DNA of 64,000 bases from Corynebacterium pelargi (GTDB lineage Bacteria; Actinomycetota; Actinomycetes; Mycobacteriales; Mycobacteriaceae): positions 1-64,000 of the forward strand of contig NZ_BMCX01000002.1 in NCBI RefSeq assembly GCF_014635485.1, in the 5' to 3' direction. Below the pieces are notes generated by a model. It was not told the origin of the DNA. It did no database searches and worked only from the letters and a program-made list of their open reading frames with translations. Of the stretch, positions 50,065 through 58,887 are shown piece by piece. Made by a program: the position numbers and the translations under genes. Numbering within the stretch: the first letter of the stretch is position 1; every line of letters begins with the position of its first letter.

Positions 50065-52926
50065 ATGTTGATAGTTAGCAAATTTGGAGTTGGGCTACCC
50101 ACGCCCGCGCTCGAAGTAGAAGGCAGTTCGTTGCACATTCACACTGAACCCGCACGCAAGGTGACGGGCACCCTCAAGATGGTGCTCGCGCTCCTTGCAG
50201 CGCTCGCCATTGCCATTTCAACTATCGTCTTGATCGAACCAGCGCCTGCCCACGCGCAGGAAACTGAGGCGACTAGTGAAGAAAGCGCGGCGGATACTCC
50301 AAGCGACGCCACTCGCGATGCTGCTGAACAGGCTGTGGCCGATGAGGTTGAGGATCAACCCTCGGCGCAGCCTGAAGCTCCTGCCGAGGCAGACAAGCCA
50401 GTAGAGAGTGAAACCCCCGAGGTTGTCACCAGCGAATCTGAGGAACCTTCCGAAGATCCCGAATCGGGTCCGAGTGAGGAAGATGAGGAATTTGATCCGG
50501 ATGCTCCCTATTTTGAATCGGAGCCGCACAACGAGATCATGGCTCAGCTGGCTGCTCAGAATAGGCGTCGTTCAACGCGCGCGGTCCAACCCGGAAACGA
50601 TCCCCGTTATACCTGTGGTTTGAGCATTGCGCTTCTAATGGATATCTCCAGTTCGACTCAGCCTTTCAAAAATCAGTCACAGAATGCCGCAAAACGGGCC
50701 ATCAACAATTTAGTCAATACCGGTTCTGAACTGGGCATTATCCAATTTGCCAGCACTGCAAGCTATGTGGTTCAGAAACAGGCACTCGACTCGGGGAACG
50801 TGAATCAGGCTCGCCAAGCAGTGGACTCAATGACCTGGTTTAATCGGAAGGATATTCAAAACGAGGACGGCACGAATATTGCAGCAGCACTAAACCTCGC
50901 TGCTGCTGGTGGTTATGACGCCGTCATTTTGGTTAGTGATGGCCAGCCGAATAACACCAGTGCGTCTGGAGATAATACAAGTGATAGGGATCTGCTCAAC
51001 GCCATTGATGCCGCAAACGCAGTGAAAAGTTCGGGTGCTGCCATCTTCGGACTTGGTATCACCGGCGGTGGCGAAACGGCTGTTTACAACTTGATGAACA
51101 ATCCGGTTGGCGGGCGAGGTGTTGACAGCTGGTGGTTCGCGGATTCGGATCCTCTGCCTTCTTACATGCGTCGCGCAAACCGAGATGAAAAATTGGAAGA
51201 AGCTGGTCCAAATAATTACCTTCCGGCCTGGAAATACTACAACGTAACATTGAAGGGTCTTTACGACATCGGATTGCTTCCGGTAAAAGGTACGGTTCCC
51301 AACCGAACGGTCGGCACAGGCTCGTCGCCTCTCTATACGATGCGTACCCTGGACGGTAATAAATTCATGCAGTCGTGGGTCGACTCCTATGACACCGTGA
51401 ATTCTGACCTGTCCAACTTAGAGACGAAGATTGACGCTCTTACCTCTGGCTGCTGGGGCACGGTAAATCTCCAGAAGGAAATTGTGGACGCCACCGGTAA
51501 AGCGCAATCTGGCCAACCGGTCTCCGGCTTTGAATTCGTTGCCGACAAAGCGCTTAACGGCTCGAACGTTCAGAATAACTTCACTGTTGCCACCGACGCT
51601 CAAGGCAAGGCGGCCTTCCACTACCCGACAACAGCAGGCGTTGGTTCTATGAAGCTAACCGAAACCGAGCGTGACGGCTACAAGCTCTACGAGCAGACCG
51701 CAAACGGCAATAAGACTCTGGCGAAATGTACCGCTGTAGATAAAGACGGTAGGAACGTCGCTGTTTCCTATGGCTCCGGTTCTGGCATCGTCGTAACTAG
51801 CAAGAAGGAAGAAAACGCCTTCACCTTGTCCGGTGTTGGAACCCAGCACCGCGTGACTTGCACTGTGCAGAACTTTGAGGGGCAGCCAGATTTCACTCTG
51901 ACAAAGAAGCCTTTTGGTAACTCTTCGCCACGAGTAATCACCGGCGAAGAAAACCAGACGCTCAAAGTTGAGTACCTTGTGTCTGCCGAAAACAAAGGCA
52001 CTGGTGCTGGCAAGGTTCCTGCCATTATTGAGAAGCCTTCCGCACCTAACGGCATGAGCGTCACCAGCGTTGAGGCTCTCCCCGATGGCGACAAGCCCCT
52101 CGTGCAGAGTGGCACCCAACTCGCTAAGACTGGCGATACCTGGAAGCTTGACCCTGCAAAGACCAATGACGTCAGCGTCAATGAGACTCGCACGGCAAAG
52201 ATCGTTGTCACCTACCGGGTAAACCAGCCTGGCAGCGTCAACAAGGATCAACTGACCTGCGAGAGTGGCAATAACTCCAAGGGTCTGTTCAACCACGTTG
52301 AGTTTGAGGGCGCCAAAGAGGACAAGCAGAAGTCTGATGCCTGCGTCAGCGCTACTGTTCCCGGTGTTGAGCTAAAGAAGCTCATCAACAACGCCGATGC
52401 CAACACCAAGGAAGAGGCCACCTCGATCATGGGTGGCACCAACCAGGTCACGATCGAGTACCAGGTCAAGAACACCGGCACCACTCCGCTGACCGAGATC
52501 CGCTTGGACGACTACAACCTCGACAAGGATTCCGGCGCGCAGCAGGGCAAGATCAACATGACCGGTTTGACCTGTGATGCTGCTTCGGTCCGTGACGATA
52601 ACCAGACCAAGGTCATCACCCCGACCAAGCCACTGGCTAAGGATCAAACCCTGAAGTGCCGTTGGAATGCTCAGGCTCCCATCGTCCCGGCTGAAGGTGA
52701 ATACCACGGTGACCGAGGCATCATCCTCGCCTCCTACGCTCTGCCGGAAGGCCAGGGTGGGACGGTGAAGCCTGTAAGTGCCGAAAACGACGCTTGGGTG
52801 TTCAAGCTCCCCGTCGCAGTAGGCGTCCTGCCCGACGCTGGCGCTAAAGGCCCCACCCAGTACCTCGTCCTCGGCGGGCTCATCGCAATGGCAGGTGCCT
52901 TCTGGGCCTACCGACGCCGCGCATAA
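50065..52926 (+). CDS. pilus tip adhesin with von Willebrand A domain (SpaC/SpaF-like)
   Basis: 953 residues. Long signal peptide (hydrophobic core VLALLAALAIAISTIVLIEP, cut after AHA), an acidic Pro/Glu-rich spacer to about residue 165, then a VWA domain with MIDAS DISSS at 193-197 and VSDGQPNN. Prealbumin-like repeats follow (GFEFVADKAL..., FTLTKKPFG...). The sorting signal is LPDAG at 922-926, hydrophobic stretch, and RRRA. LPDAG departs from LPxTG by Ala for Thr. It leads the pilus island and resembles corynebacterial tip pilins that bind host cells. Start uncertain: weak ribosome site. Confidence 0.85.
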   Translation: MLIVSKFGVGLPTPALEVEGSSLHIHTEPARKVTGTLKMVLALLAALAIAISTIVLIEPAPAHAQETEATSEESAADTPSDATRDAAEQAVADEVEDQPSAQPEAPAEADKPVESETPEVVTSESEEPSEDPESGPSEEDEEFDPDAPYFESEPHNEIMAQLAAQNRRRSTRAVQPGNDPRYTCGLSIALLMDISSSTQPFKNQSQNAAKRAINNLVNTGSELGIIQFASTASYVVQKQALDSGNVNQARQAVDSMTWFNRKDIQNEDGTNIAAALNLAAAGGYDAVILVSDGQPNNTSASGDNTSDRDLLNAIDAANAVKSSGAAIFGLGITGGGETAVYNLMNNPVGGRGVDSWWFADSDPLPSYMRRANRDEKLEEAGPNNYLPAWKYYNVTLKGLYDIGLLPVKGTVPNRTVGTGSSPLYTMRTLDGNKFMQSWVDSYDTVNSDLSNLETKIDALTSGCWGTVNLQKEIVDATGKAQSGQPVSGFEFVADKALNGSNVQNNFTVATDAQGKAAFHYPTTAGVGSMKLTETERDGYKLYEQTANGNKTLAKCTAVDKDGRNVAVSYGSGSGIVVTSKKEENAFTLSGVGTQHRVTCTVQNFEGQPDFTLTKKPFGNSSPRVITGEENQTLKVEYLVSAENKGTGAGKVPAIIEKPSAPNGMSVTSVEALPDGDKPLVQSGTQLAKTGDTWKLDPAKTNDVSVNETRTAKIVVTYRVNQPGSVNKDQLTCESGNNSKGLFNHVEFEGAKEDKQKSDACVSATVPGVELKKLINNADANTKEEATSIMGGTNQVTIEYQVKNTGTTPLTEIRLDDYNLDKDSGAQQGKINMTGLTCDAASVRDDNQTKVITPTKPLAKDQTLKCRWNAQAPIVPAEGEYHGDRGIILASYALPEGQGGTVKPVSAENDAWVFKLPVAVGVLPDAGAKGPTQYLVLGGLIAMAGAFWAYRRRA

Positions 52927-52978
52927 CGCAAGATCAACAACTCAATAGTCCAAACGAACATCTATTAAAGGAGCAGTC

Positions 52979-53014
52979 ATGATTCAGGACCGTCCCCGGT
53001 GCAATAGCGAGTAA
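52979..53014 (+). CDS. 11-residue leader peptide candidate between tip and shaft pilin genes
   Basis: ATG at 52979 with AAAGGAG 5 bases upstream reads MIQDRPRCNSE then TAA. The ribosome site is better than those of many genes here. Its stop falls within the left arm of the hairpin at 53009, so its translation would disturb that structure. May be a regulatory leader ORF or a relic. Confidence 0.4.
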   Translation: MIQDRPRCNSE

Positions 53015-53100
53015 GTAAAGCGCACCGACGTGCTCGCGGGCGCGAACTTACTCACAATCGCATCACCCGTGGCAACCTCTCAAAGGCATTTGCCTTGAGA
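53009..53100 (+). promoter_or_regulatory. two hairpins in the tip/shaft pilin intergenic region
   Basis: gagtaagt (53009-53016) pairs with acttactc (53046-53053), extended inward by gcgc/gcgc. A second stem, tctcaaaggca/tgccttgaga (53078-53100), has one bulged A. Neither has a T run, so they look like processing or attenuation structures rather than ordinary terminators. They lie 66 bases and more before the shaft pilin ATG. Confidence 0.55.
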
Positions 53101-53165
53101 CCCCTGGCAATTGACTTTGCCACTGAAGTTCAACCACAACCTCAAAACTCAGAAGAGGAAAACAT

Positions 53166-54665
53166 ATGACTACTCTCAAGCACCGCTGGGCAGCAGCCCT
53201 CGCTGCAGGCGCAATCGCCGTGACCGGCGCTGGCGCAGGCGTGACCCTCGCACCTGTTGCTGCATACGCACAGGAGACCGCCACCCCCAACCCCACCGGA
53301 ATCAACCAAGATAACGGCACCCTGCACATTCACAAGTTTGTGAATGAATCCGGCAACGGTGACAAGGGGCTGAAGAACGACGGCACCCAGGTTGAGGGTG
53401 TTCCCGGGGATCCAGTAACGGGTGCTCGCTTCAAGATTGAACGTGTTTCTGGCATCGATCTAAAGACCAACGAAGGCTGGAAGAAGGCTGCTGCTCTCCA
53501 GGGCACAGATATCTCTGAGCTGCCTGTTGAGAGCGAAGAAACTGTGAGCACCGTCAACGGCGAAGCGTCTAAGACCTTGCCTGTTGGTCTCTATCGTGTC
53601 ACTGAGGTTGGTGCACCTGCAGGTGTTGAGGTAACCACCGCGCCCTTCCTGGTGACATTGCCGATGACTAACCCCACGAACAACAGTCAGTGGATGTATG
53701 ACGTTCACGTCTACCCTAAGAATAAGCGCCAAGAGGATCCGATTCTCAAGACGGTAAATGACGAGAACGCCACCACTGTCGGCAACAAGATCAATTACGA
53801 AGTCACGGCCAAGATCCCGCAGACTGATTCCCTGAAGGCTGTTTCCGTCACCGACGTGTACCCTTCCACCCGACTTGAGAATCCCACGGTTAGCTCGGTG
53901 GAGCTTGGTGACGGAACCGAACTCGCGCCTGGGGACTACAACCTCAACATTGAGACCGATGGTGAAGCAAAAGTCATCTTGACCTCCACCGGCTTGGATA
54001 AGCTTCGCGGGCTCAACGGTGAACAGCGTACTGTGGTCGTCAATTACACTTTCGACATCAAGAAGACTTCTTCCGAAAGTGATAAAACCCCGATCAAGAA
54101 CAACGCCAAGTTCCAAGTGGACACCGGCGATGGTTCTGGCCCCGAGGTTGAGGTTCCAGAAGAAAAGCAGCCTGAGACCTTCTACGGTGATGTGAACATC
54201 ACTAAGAAGGGTGACGGAGAAAACATTCAGGCGACGTTCGACCTTTACAAGTGCTCTGTCGATCAGCCTGATAACCCCTCCAGCCCCAAGCTCTCCGGTG
54301 ACCCAATCCAGGAAGGCATCACCACCACAGGTGGTACGGCAACCGTCACCGATCTGCACGTTAACGACTGGGTGAACGGTGAAACTGGCACCACTACTCC
54401 GAACGGCTACTGCCTCGTGGAAACCCAGACCGCTGACGATTACGCCCTTCTTGCTGAGCCCTACTACTTCCAGGTGAAGAAGGGTGGCGCCAGCACTGTT
54501 GCCTTGAGCTCCCTGACGGTTGAAAACGTCAAGAACAACGCTGGCTTCAAGCTTCCGCTTACCGGTGGTACCGGTGTGACCATGCTGCTGATCATCGGTG
54601 GCCTGATCATGGCCGGTGGCGCACTGTACATGGTGCGTAACAACCGCCGCGAGAACAAGGCCTAA
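53166..54665 (+). CDS. major shaft pilin (SpaA-type)
   Basis: 499 residues. Signal peptide ending AYAQE, pilin motif HVYPKNK with the isopeptide-forming Lys at 185, Cna-B-like domains, an E-box-like YCLVETQTADDYALL near residue 420, and sorting signal LPLTG at 463-467 with a hydrophobic helix and RNNRRENKA. GAAGAGGA precedes the ATG. Sortase C joins the Lys of one subunit to the Thr of the next. Sits between tip pilin and sortase genes. Confidence 0.92.
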   Translation: MTTLKHRWAAALAAGAIAVTGAGAGVTLAPVAAYAQETATPNPTGINQDNGTLHIHKFVNESGNGDKGLKNDGTQVEGVPGDPVTGARFKIERVSGIDLKTNEGWKKAAALQGTDISELPVESEETVSTVNGEASKTLPVGLYRVTEVGAPAGVEVTTAPFLVTLPMTNPTNNSQWMYDVHVYPKNKRQEDPILKTVNDENATTVGNKINYEVTAKIPQTDSLKAVSVTDVYPSTRLENPTVSSVELGDGTELAPGDYNLNIETDGEAKVILTSTGLDKLRGLNGEQRTVVVNYTFDIKKTSSESDKTPIKNNAKFQVDTGDGSGPEVEVPEEKQPETFYGDVNITKKGDGENIQATFDLYKCSVDQPDNPSSPKLSGDPIQEGITTTGGTATVTDLHVNDWVNGETGTTTPNGYCLVETQTADDYALLAEPYYFQVKKGGASTVALSSLTVENVKNNAGFKLPLTGGTGVTMLLIIGGLIMAGGALYMVRNNRRENKA

Positions 54666-54786
54666 TTAAGTTCTCAGCACTCCTTTGAGTGCGGCCTGAA
54701 TTGGTGGCGTGGGGCGTCGACAAGCTTGGCGCCCCGCCACCTTCCTTAAGCTTTTTCATATAACTCAAAATCCAAAGAGGATCACT

Positions 54787-55689
54787 GTGACAACTGCGTC
54801 GCTTGAACGCCACGAAGGTGGCAAGCACACGAATGAGCGCTCCATGCTTCAGCGCATCATGCCGCTGATTATTGTGCTCATCGGCTTCGCCATCGTGATG
54901 TACCCCGTGATGGGCACGTGGGTTCGTAACGTGACGCAGACGAAGCAGGCCGAGGCATACACCTCGCGCATCAACGACGAAACCACCGAGGAAGAACGAG
55001 CAGCCTCGCTCGCCTCCGCAGAAGAGTGGAACCGCAACCACGCCCAAGGGCCGGTGCTGGATCCCTGGCTTGCGCGTGTGGATGAATCGAACCTCGAATA
55101 TCAGGAGTACCTCAAGGAACTCGATCTTGACGATGTAATGGGGCGCATTATCATCCCCAAGATCGACTCCGACCTGCCCATCTACCACGGCACCGACGAA
55201 AAGACGCTGGGTAAAGGCATCGGACACCTCTACGGCTCCTCCCTGCCCGTCGGTGGCGAAGGCAGCCACTCAGTACTCACCGGACACACCGGCCTACCCA
55301 ACGCGACACTATGGGACCGCCTAGTCGACCTAGACAAGGGCGATAGCTTCACCGTGTACGTGGCCGGCCGAGTGATGAAGTACGAAATTGGCGAGCGCCG
55401 CGTGGTGCTGCCCACCGAAACGAATAACTTGCGCCCGGTTGAAGGCGAAGACCTGGTCACGCTCATTACCTGTACCCCCTATGGCGTGAACTCGCACCGC
55501 CTTGTGCTCACCGCACACCGCGTGCCCATCGATGATGAAGAAGCGCGCGAAATCCTCAACCAGAAACATAACCCCTGGCAGTGGTGGATGATCCTCGCCC
55601 TTGTGCTATCCCTGGCCGTGCTGATCGCCGGCATCGCATGGACCGTGCGTGGCATCAAACGCTCCAAAGCCCAAGAAGAGGTGGAGTAA
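54787..55689 (+). CDS. srtC: class C (pilin-polymerising) sortase
   Basis: 300 residues from a GTG with AGAGGA upstream. Amino helix (IMPLIIVLIGFAIVMYPVM), a lid motif DPW (VLDPWLARV), and a carboxyl membrane helix (WWMILALVLSLAVLIAGIAW), the usual class C plan. Catalytic triad: His167 in LTGHTGLP, Cys229 in LITCTPYG, Arg238 in SHRLVLTAHR. Works outside the membrane, polymerising the shaft pilin. Next gene starts 3 bases after its stop. Confidence 0.94.
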   Translation: MTTASLERHEGGKHTNERSMLQRIMPLIIVLIGFAIVMYPVMGTWVRNVTQTKQAEAYTSRINDETTEEERAASLASAEEWNRNHAQGPVLDPWLARVDESNLEYQEYLKELDLDDVMGRIIIPKIDSDLPIYHGTDEKTLGKGIGHLYGSSLPVGGEGSHSVLTGHTGLPNATLWDRLVDLDKGDSFTVYVAGRVMKYEIGERRVVLPTETNNLRPVEGEDLVTLITCTPYGVNSHRLVLTAHRVPIDDEEAREILNQKHNPWQWWMILALVLSLAVLIAGIAWTVRGIKRSKAQEEVE

Positions 55690-55692
55690 ACC

Positions 55693-56943
55693 TTGCGCAC
55701 CCTCACTCAGCTCCTTGCCATAATCGCCGCGGGTCTTCTCGCCCTCACCGGCGTCGCTTCCGCACAGCCTTCTTCGCTTATCGACGCCTCACGCACCGGA
55801 ACCCTCATCATTCACAAATCCGCAGGCGACCCCCTCACCCAATACGGCGATCCCACCAACCCGAACGCGGATCTGAGCCGCGACCCCATTGCGGGCATCG
55901 ACTTCGAAATCCGGCGCATCACCGACATCGACCTCAACAAGAACGAGGATTGGCAAAAGCTGGCCGCCACCGACATCAGCGACTACTACGCCGATGGCTC
56001 GCGCAGCAACGTCCTCGGTGACGCAATCGTGGCCACCACCGGCGAAGATGGCGCCGCCACCTTCAATGACCTCCCCCTCGGTGCCTACCTGGTCAGCGAA
56101 TCGCCCGCCTCCGCAGGGCGCAAAAACTTAAGCGTGGCCGCCCCCTTCGTGGTGACCGTGCCCATGACCAACCCCAAGAACCAACAAGAATGGCTCTACA
56201 CGGTTGAAGTCAATGCCAAAGACCAAACGCTCACGGCAAACAAAGCCACCAGCAAAACCTGCGCCGCCCACGGCGACGAAGTGAAATTCGCTATCTCCGC
56301 CCTGCTGCCCGCACCCGACCGCCAAGGCCGCATCAACCGCGCCGAGATCGCCGACCCCCTCTCCGCCGAATTCACCTACCAAGACGGCACCTCCGAAGCA
56401 GTGGTGGGCAAAACCACCCTCACGCCCGAGGATTACCGCATCGTCGTCAACAACAACGTGGTGAACTTCCAACTGAGCAAATCCGGCCTGGAAAAAGCCG
56501 CCGAACAACGCCTGAGCAACCCGGAGGCCGTGCTCACCTGGAGCTTCAAGGTCAAAGTCACCGGCACCAATATCGCCCCAGGCACCCGCCTTGAAAACCG
56601 CGGCTACTTCCTAGCCGAGGGCTACCCAGACTTCGACCCAGCCCAACACCCCGGCGTTCCCACCAACCGCGTGCGCGTGCGCATCGGCAACTGCGAACCC
56701 ACCACCAGCGAAATCCCCACCCCCGTACCCGACCCAGGCACCACACCAACCACTCCCGTAGTCCCCGGTGATGGCTCCGATGGTTCCGGCGGCTCGGGCT
56801 CCGGTGGCTCCGGCAGCTCCGGTAGCAGCTCCCGTGGCGGCGGCCTCGCCTCCACCGGTGCCAACGTGATCTGGGCAGCGGTCATTGGTTCCGCGCTGAT
56901 GATCCTTGGCTTCTACCTCATCGCCCGCCGCAAGCGCTCCTAG
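55693..56943 (+). CDS. minor/basal pilin (SpaB-like)
   Basis: 416 residues from a TTG. Signal peptide ending VASAQPS; two pilin-like domains (GTLIIHKSAGDPLTQYG, VTVPMTNPKNQQEWLYTVEV); a Pro/Thr then Gly/Ser-rich spacer (about 335-383); sorting signal LASTG at 385-389 and RRKRS. It lacks a clear YPK pilin motif (reads VEVNAKDQ there), which fits a subunit that ends or decorates the fibre. Two Cys (SKTCAAHG, IGNCEPT) may pair. Last gene of the pilus operon. Confidence 0.85.
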   Translation: MRTLTQLLAIIAAGLLALTGVASAQPSSLIDASRTGTLIIHKSAGDPLTQYGDPTNPNADLSRDPIAGIDFEIRRITDIDLNKNEDWQKLAATDISDYYADGSRSNVLGDAIVATTGEDGAATFNDLPLGAYLVSESPASAGRKNLSVAAPFVVTVPMTNPKNQQEWLYTVEVNAKDQTLTANKATSKTCAAHGDEVKFAISALLPAPDRQGRINRAEIADPLSAEFTYQDGTSEAVVGKTTLTPEDYRIVVNNNVVNFQLSKSGLEKAAEQRLSNPEAVLTWSFKVKVTGTNIAPGTRLENRGYFLAEGYPDFDPAQHPGVPTNRVRVRIGNCEPTTSEIPTPVPDPGTTPTTPVVPGDGSDGSGGSGSGGSGSSGSSSRGGGLASTGANVIWAAVIGSALMILGFYLIARRKRS

Positions 56944-56959
56944 AAATATATCTAGAAGA

Positions 56960-57004
56960 AGACCCCACCTAGGCCTCCAAGGCTCTGGTGGGGTCTGGCG
57001 TTTT
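56960..57004. terminator. terminator at the end of the pilus operon
   Basis: agaccccacc / ggtggggtct perfect 10-bp stem followed by ggcgtttt, at the convergent boundary with the YhhQ-like gene. Confidence 0.8.
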
Positions 57005-57674
57005 AGTTGCTGCTCGTCGGCACGTAGTTCTCGTGCTTTTTCACCCAAGCAATCACGGCATAGGTAATGGGCATGACGAGCACTTCTACAAGCGTCTTCC
57101 AGATAAAGCCCACCACCACGTAATTGATGGTGTCTGCGGTGGTGGTGATGCCGATGACGGGTGCTGCGATGAGGCAGAACACGAGCGTATCGCCAAATTC
57201 GCCCACAATGGTTGAGCCGATCAGGCGCTGCCAGAGCGACTTCTCGCCAGTGCGCTTCTTCATGGCGGTGAGTGCCCATGCGTTGAGTAGCTGCCCGATG
57301 GCGTAGCCGCAGAGCGATGCCAGCACGATGCGTGGCACGAGCCCGAGCACCAAGGCGAACTGCTCTTGATGCTCATAAAAGTCTGCCGCGGGAAGCCAGA
57401 TCGCGATATAGAACGCAATCACCGCCAAGATGGTGGTGAAAAACCCCGTCCAAATGGCCCGGCGTGCAGCCTTAAAGCCATAGCACTCACTGAGCACATC
57501 ACCGATCACGTAGGCGGCAGGGAAAAGGAAGAAGGCACCGTCGGTGACCAGCGGGCCAATAGTAATGCCCTTCGTGCTGGTGATATTAGAAATCAAATAG
57601 ATCGCCACAAACAGGGCGACGAGCACCGGGTAGTAGCTCTTTTGCACGGGGACATAGGAGGGTTGAGTTGCCAC
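57003..57674 (-). CDS. yhhQ: queuosine precursor transporter (YhhQ/VUT family)
   Basis: 223 residues from a GTG (VATQPSYVPVQKSYYP); the longer frame would overlap the divergent gluQ start. Six membrane segments with family blocks VALFVAIYLISNITSTKGI, FPAAYVIGDVLSECYGFKAARRAIW and GSTIVGEFGDTLVF. Imports queuine or preQ1/preQ0. Divergent from gluQ and 8.4 kb from tgt. No de novo queuosine genes (queC/D/E/F) in the window. Confidence 0.88.
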   Translation of the reverse strand: MATQPSYVPVQKSYYPVLVALFVAIYLISNITSTKGITIGPLVTDGAFFLFPAAYVIGDVLSECYGFKAARRAIWTGFFTTILAVIAFYIAIWLPAADFYEHQEQFALVLGLVPRIVLASLCGYAIGQLLNAWALTAMKKRTGEKSLWQRLIGSTIVGEFGDTLVFCLIAAPVIGITTTADTINYVVVGFIWKTLVEVLVMPITYAVIAWVKKHENYVPTSSN

Positions 57675-57704
57675 GTCCTCGATACTCTCACATAGCCTAA
57701 AAGC

Positions 57705-58598
57705 ATGAATATCCAAGCGGGCCGCTATGCTCCCTCACCCAGTGGTGACCTCCACTTTGGCAACCTGCGCACCGCCCTTCTAGCCTGGCTCTTTGCCAGA
57801 AGCTCCGGGCGCGACTTCCACATGCGCGTAGAAGACATTGATACTCAGCGCTCCTCAGCGGAATCAGCACAGCGCCAATTGGAAGATTTGGCACTGATCG
57901 GCCTGGACTGGGACTCGCTGACGTACCAGCACGAACGCTTCGCCTTATACGAGCAAGCACTAGCAAAGCTCGACACCTACGAGTGCTACTGCTCGCGCAA
58001 AGATATCCAGCACGCGGCCTCTGCCCCGCACGCCATTCCCGGCCACTACCCTGGAACCTGCCGCGATCTTAGCGAGGCCCAACGCGAGCAGCGCCGAGCA
58101 GAGCTCGCCCAGCAGGGAAGAGTCCCCGCAATTCGCCTGCGCGCAGACCGATCCACACAGCCCTTTGATGATTACTTCTTAGGCCGCATCGAGGGCGAAG
58201 TAGACGACATGATCCTCCGACGCGGCGGCCAACAACCCGACTGGGCCTATAACTTAGCCGTGGTTGTCGACGACGGCGCCCAAGGCATTGACCAAGTAGT
58301 GCGCGGCGACGACCTAGTATCTTCCGCCGGCCGCCAGGCCTATTTGGCTACGTTGCTCGGCATTGCTGTGCCCGAATATATCCATGTGCCCTTGGTGCTA
58401 AACCAGCAGGGCAAGCGTCTAGCTAAGCGCGATGGTGCGGTGACGCTGCGGCAGATGATGCAGCAGGGCGCTACAGCAGAAGATGTGGTGGAAGAACTCG
58501 GGGCCTCGCTCAACCTTAAAGGGCGTAGCGCGGGTGAATTGCTGGAACAATTCGAGCCCGATCAGGTGCCCAGGCAGCCCTATCGCTGGGAGAAGTAG
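57705..58598 (+). CDS. gluQ: glutamyl-Q tRNA(Asp) synthetase
   Basis: 297 residues, half the length of GluRS and without an anticodon-binding domain. HIGH-type [12 protein letters not shown], zinc site CYCSRKD...HYPGTC, and KMSKS-type KRLAKRDGA. Attaches glutamate to the queuosine base of tRNA-Asp, so its presence implies queuosine-modified tRNA, in line with tgt and the YhhQ homologue. TAGCCT lies just before the ATG. Confidence 0.92.
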   Translation: MNIQAGRYAPSPSGDLHFGNLRTALLAWLFARSSGRDFHMRVEDIDTQRSSAESAQRQLEDLALIGLDWDSLTYQHERFALYEQALAKLDTYECYCSRKDIQHAASAPHAIPGHYPGTCRDLSEAQREQRRAELAQQGRVPAIRLRADRSTQPFDDYFLGRIEGEVDDMILRRGGQQPDWAYNLAVVVDDGAQGIDQVVRGDDLVSSAGRQAYLATLLGIAVPEYIHVPLVLNQQGKRLAKRDGAVTLRQMMQQGATAEDVVEELGASLNLKGRSAGELLEQFEPDQVPRQPYRWEK

Positions 58599-58768
58599 CG
58601 CCAGGTGGCGGCGATGGTGAAAAAGCTTAAGGCCGTGAGCAGTGCAAATGTGCCGAATACTAGGGCGATGTTGCTGGAGTGATTCAGCAGCAGCATGGTG
58701 ATGAGCGCGCCTGCAAATAGGGAGCTGAAGCAGAGGATGGCTTTGTTTTTAGCGATGAACTCGTGCAT
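58580..58768 (-). CDS. small two-helix membrane protein
   Basis: 62 residues ([20 protein letters not shown] onward) with two hydrophobic segments and a basic end (TWRYFSQR). Overlaps the end of gluQ by 19 bases on the opposite strand. No clear ribosome site. Possible but unproven gene. Confidence 0.5.
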   Translation of the reverse strand: MHEFIAKNKAILCFSSLFAGALITMLLLNHSSNIALVFGTFALLTALSFFTIAATWRYFSQR

Positions 58769-58789
58769 GCCTTTAACCTACACCAATTA

Positions 58790-58810
58790 TTTACCCCTTT
58801 TTCGGGTAAA
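58790..58810. promoter_or_regulatory. palindrome TTTACCC-N7-GGGTAAA upstream of the NO reductase gene
   Basis: Perfect 7-bp arms at 58790-58796 and 58804-58810 with a ctttttc spacer, 78 bases before the qNor ATG. Shape and position suit a dimeric repressor or activator site; I do not recognise the regulator. It could also be an RNA hairpin. Confidence 0.5.
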
Positions 58811-58887
58811 AATCGCTGCCGAATAATAGAAACGGATTAAGCCGTAAATAATAGTGGTGTCATTGTCCCTCCTTGGAAAGCACGTGA

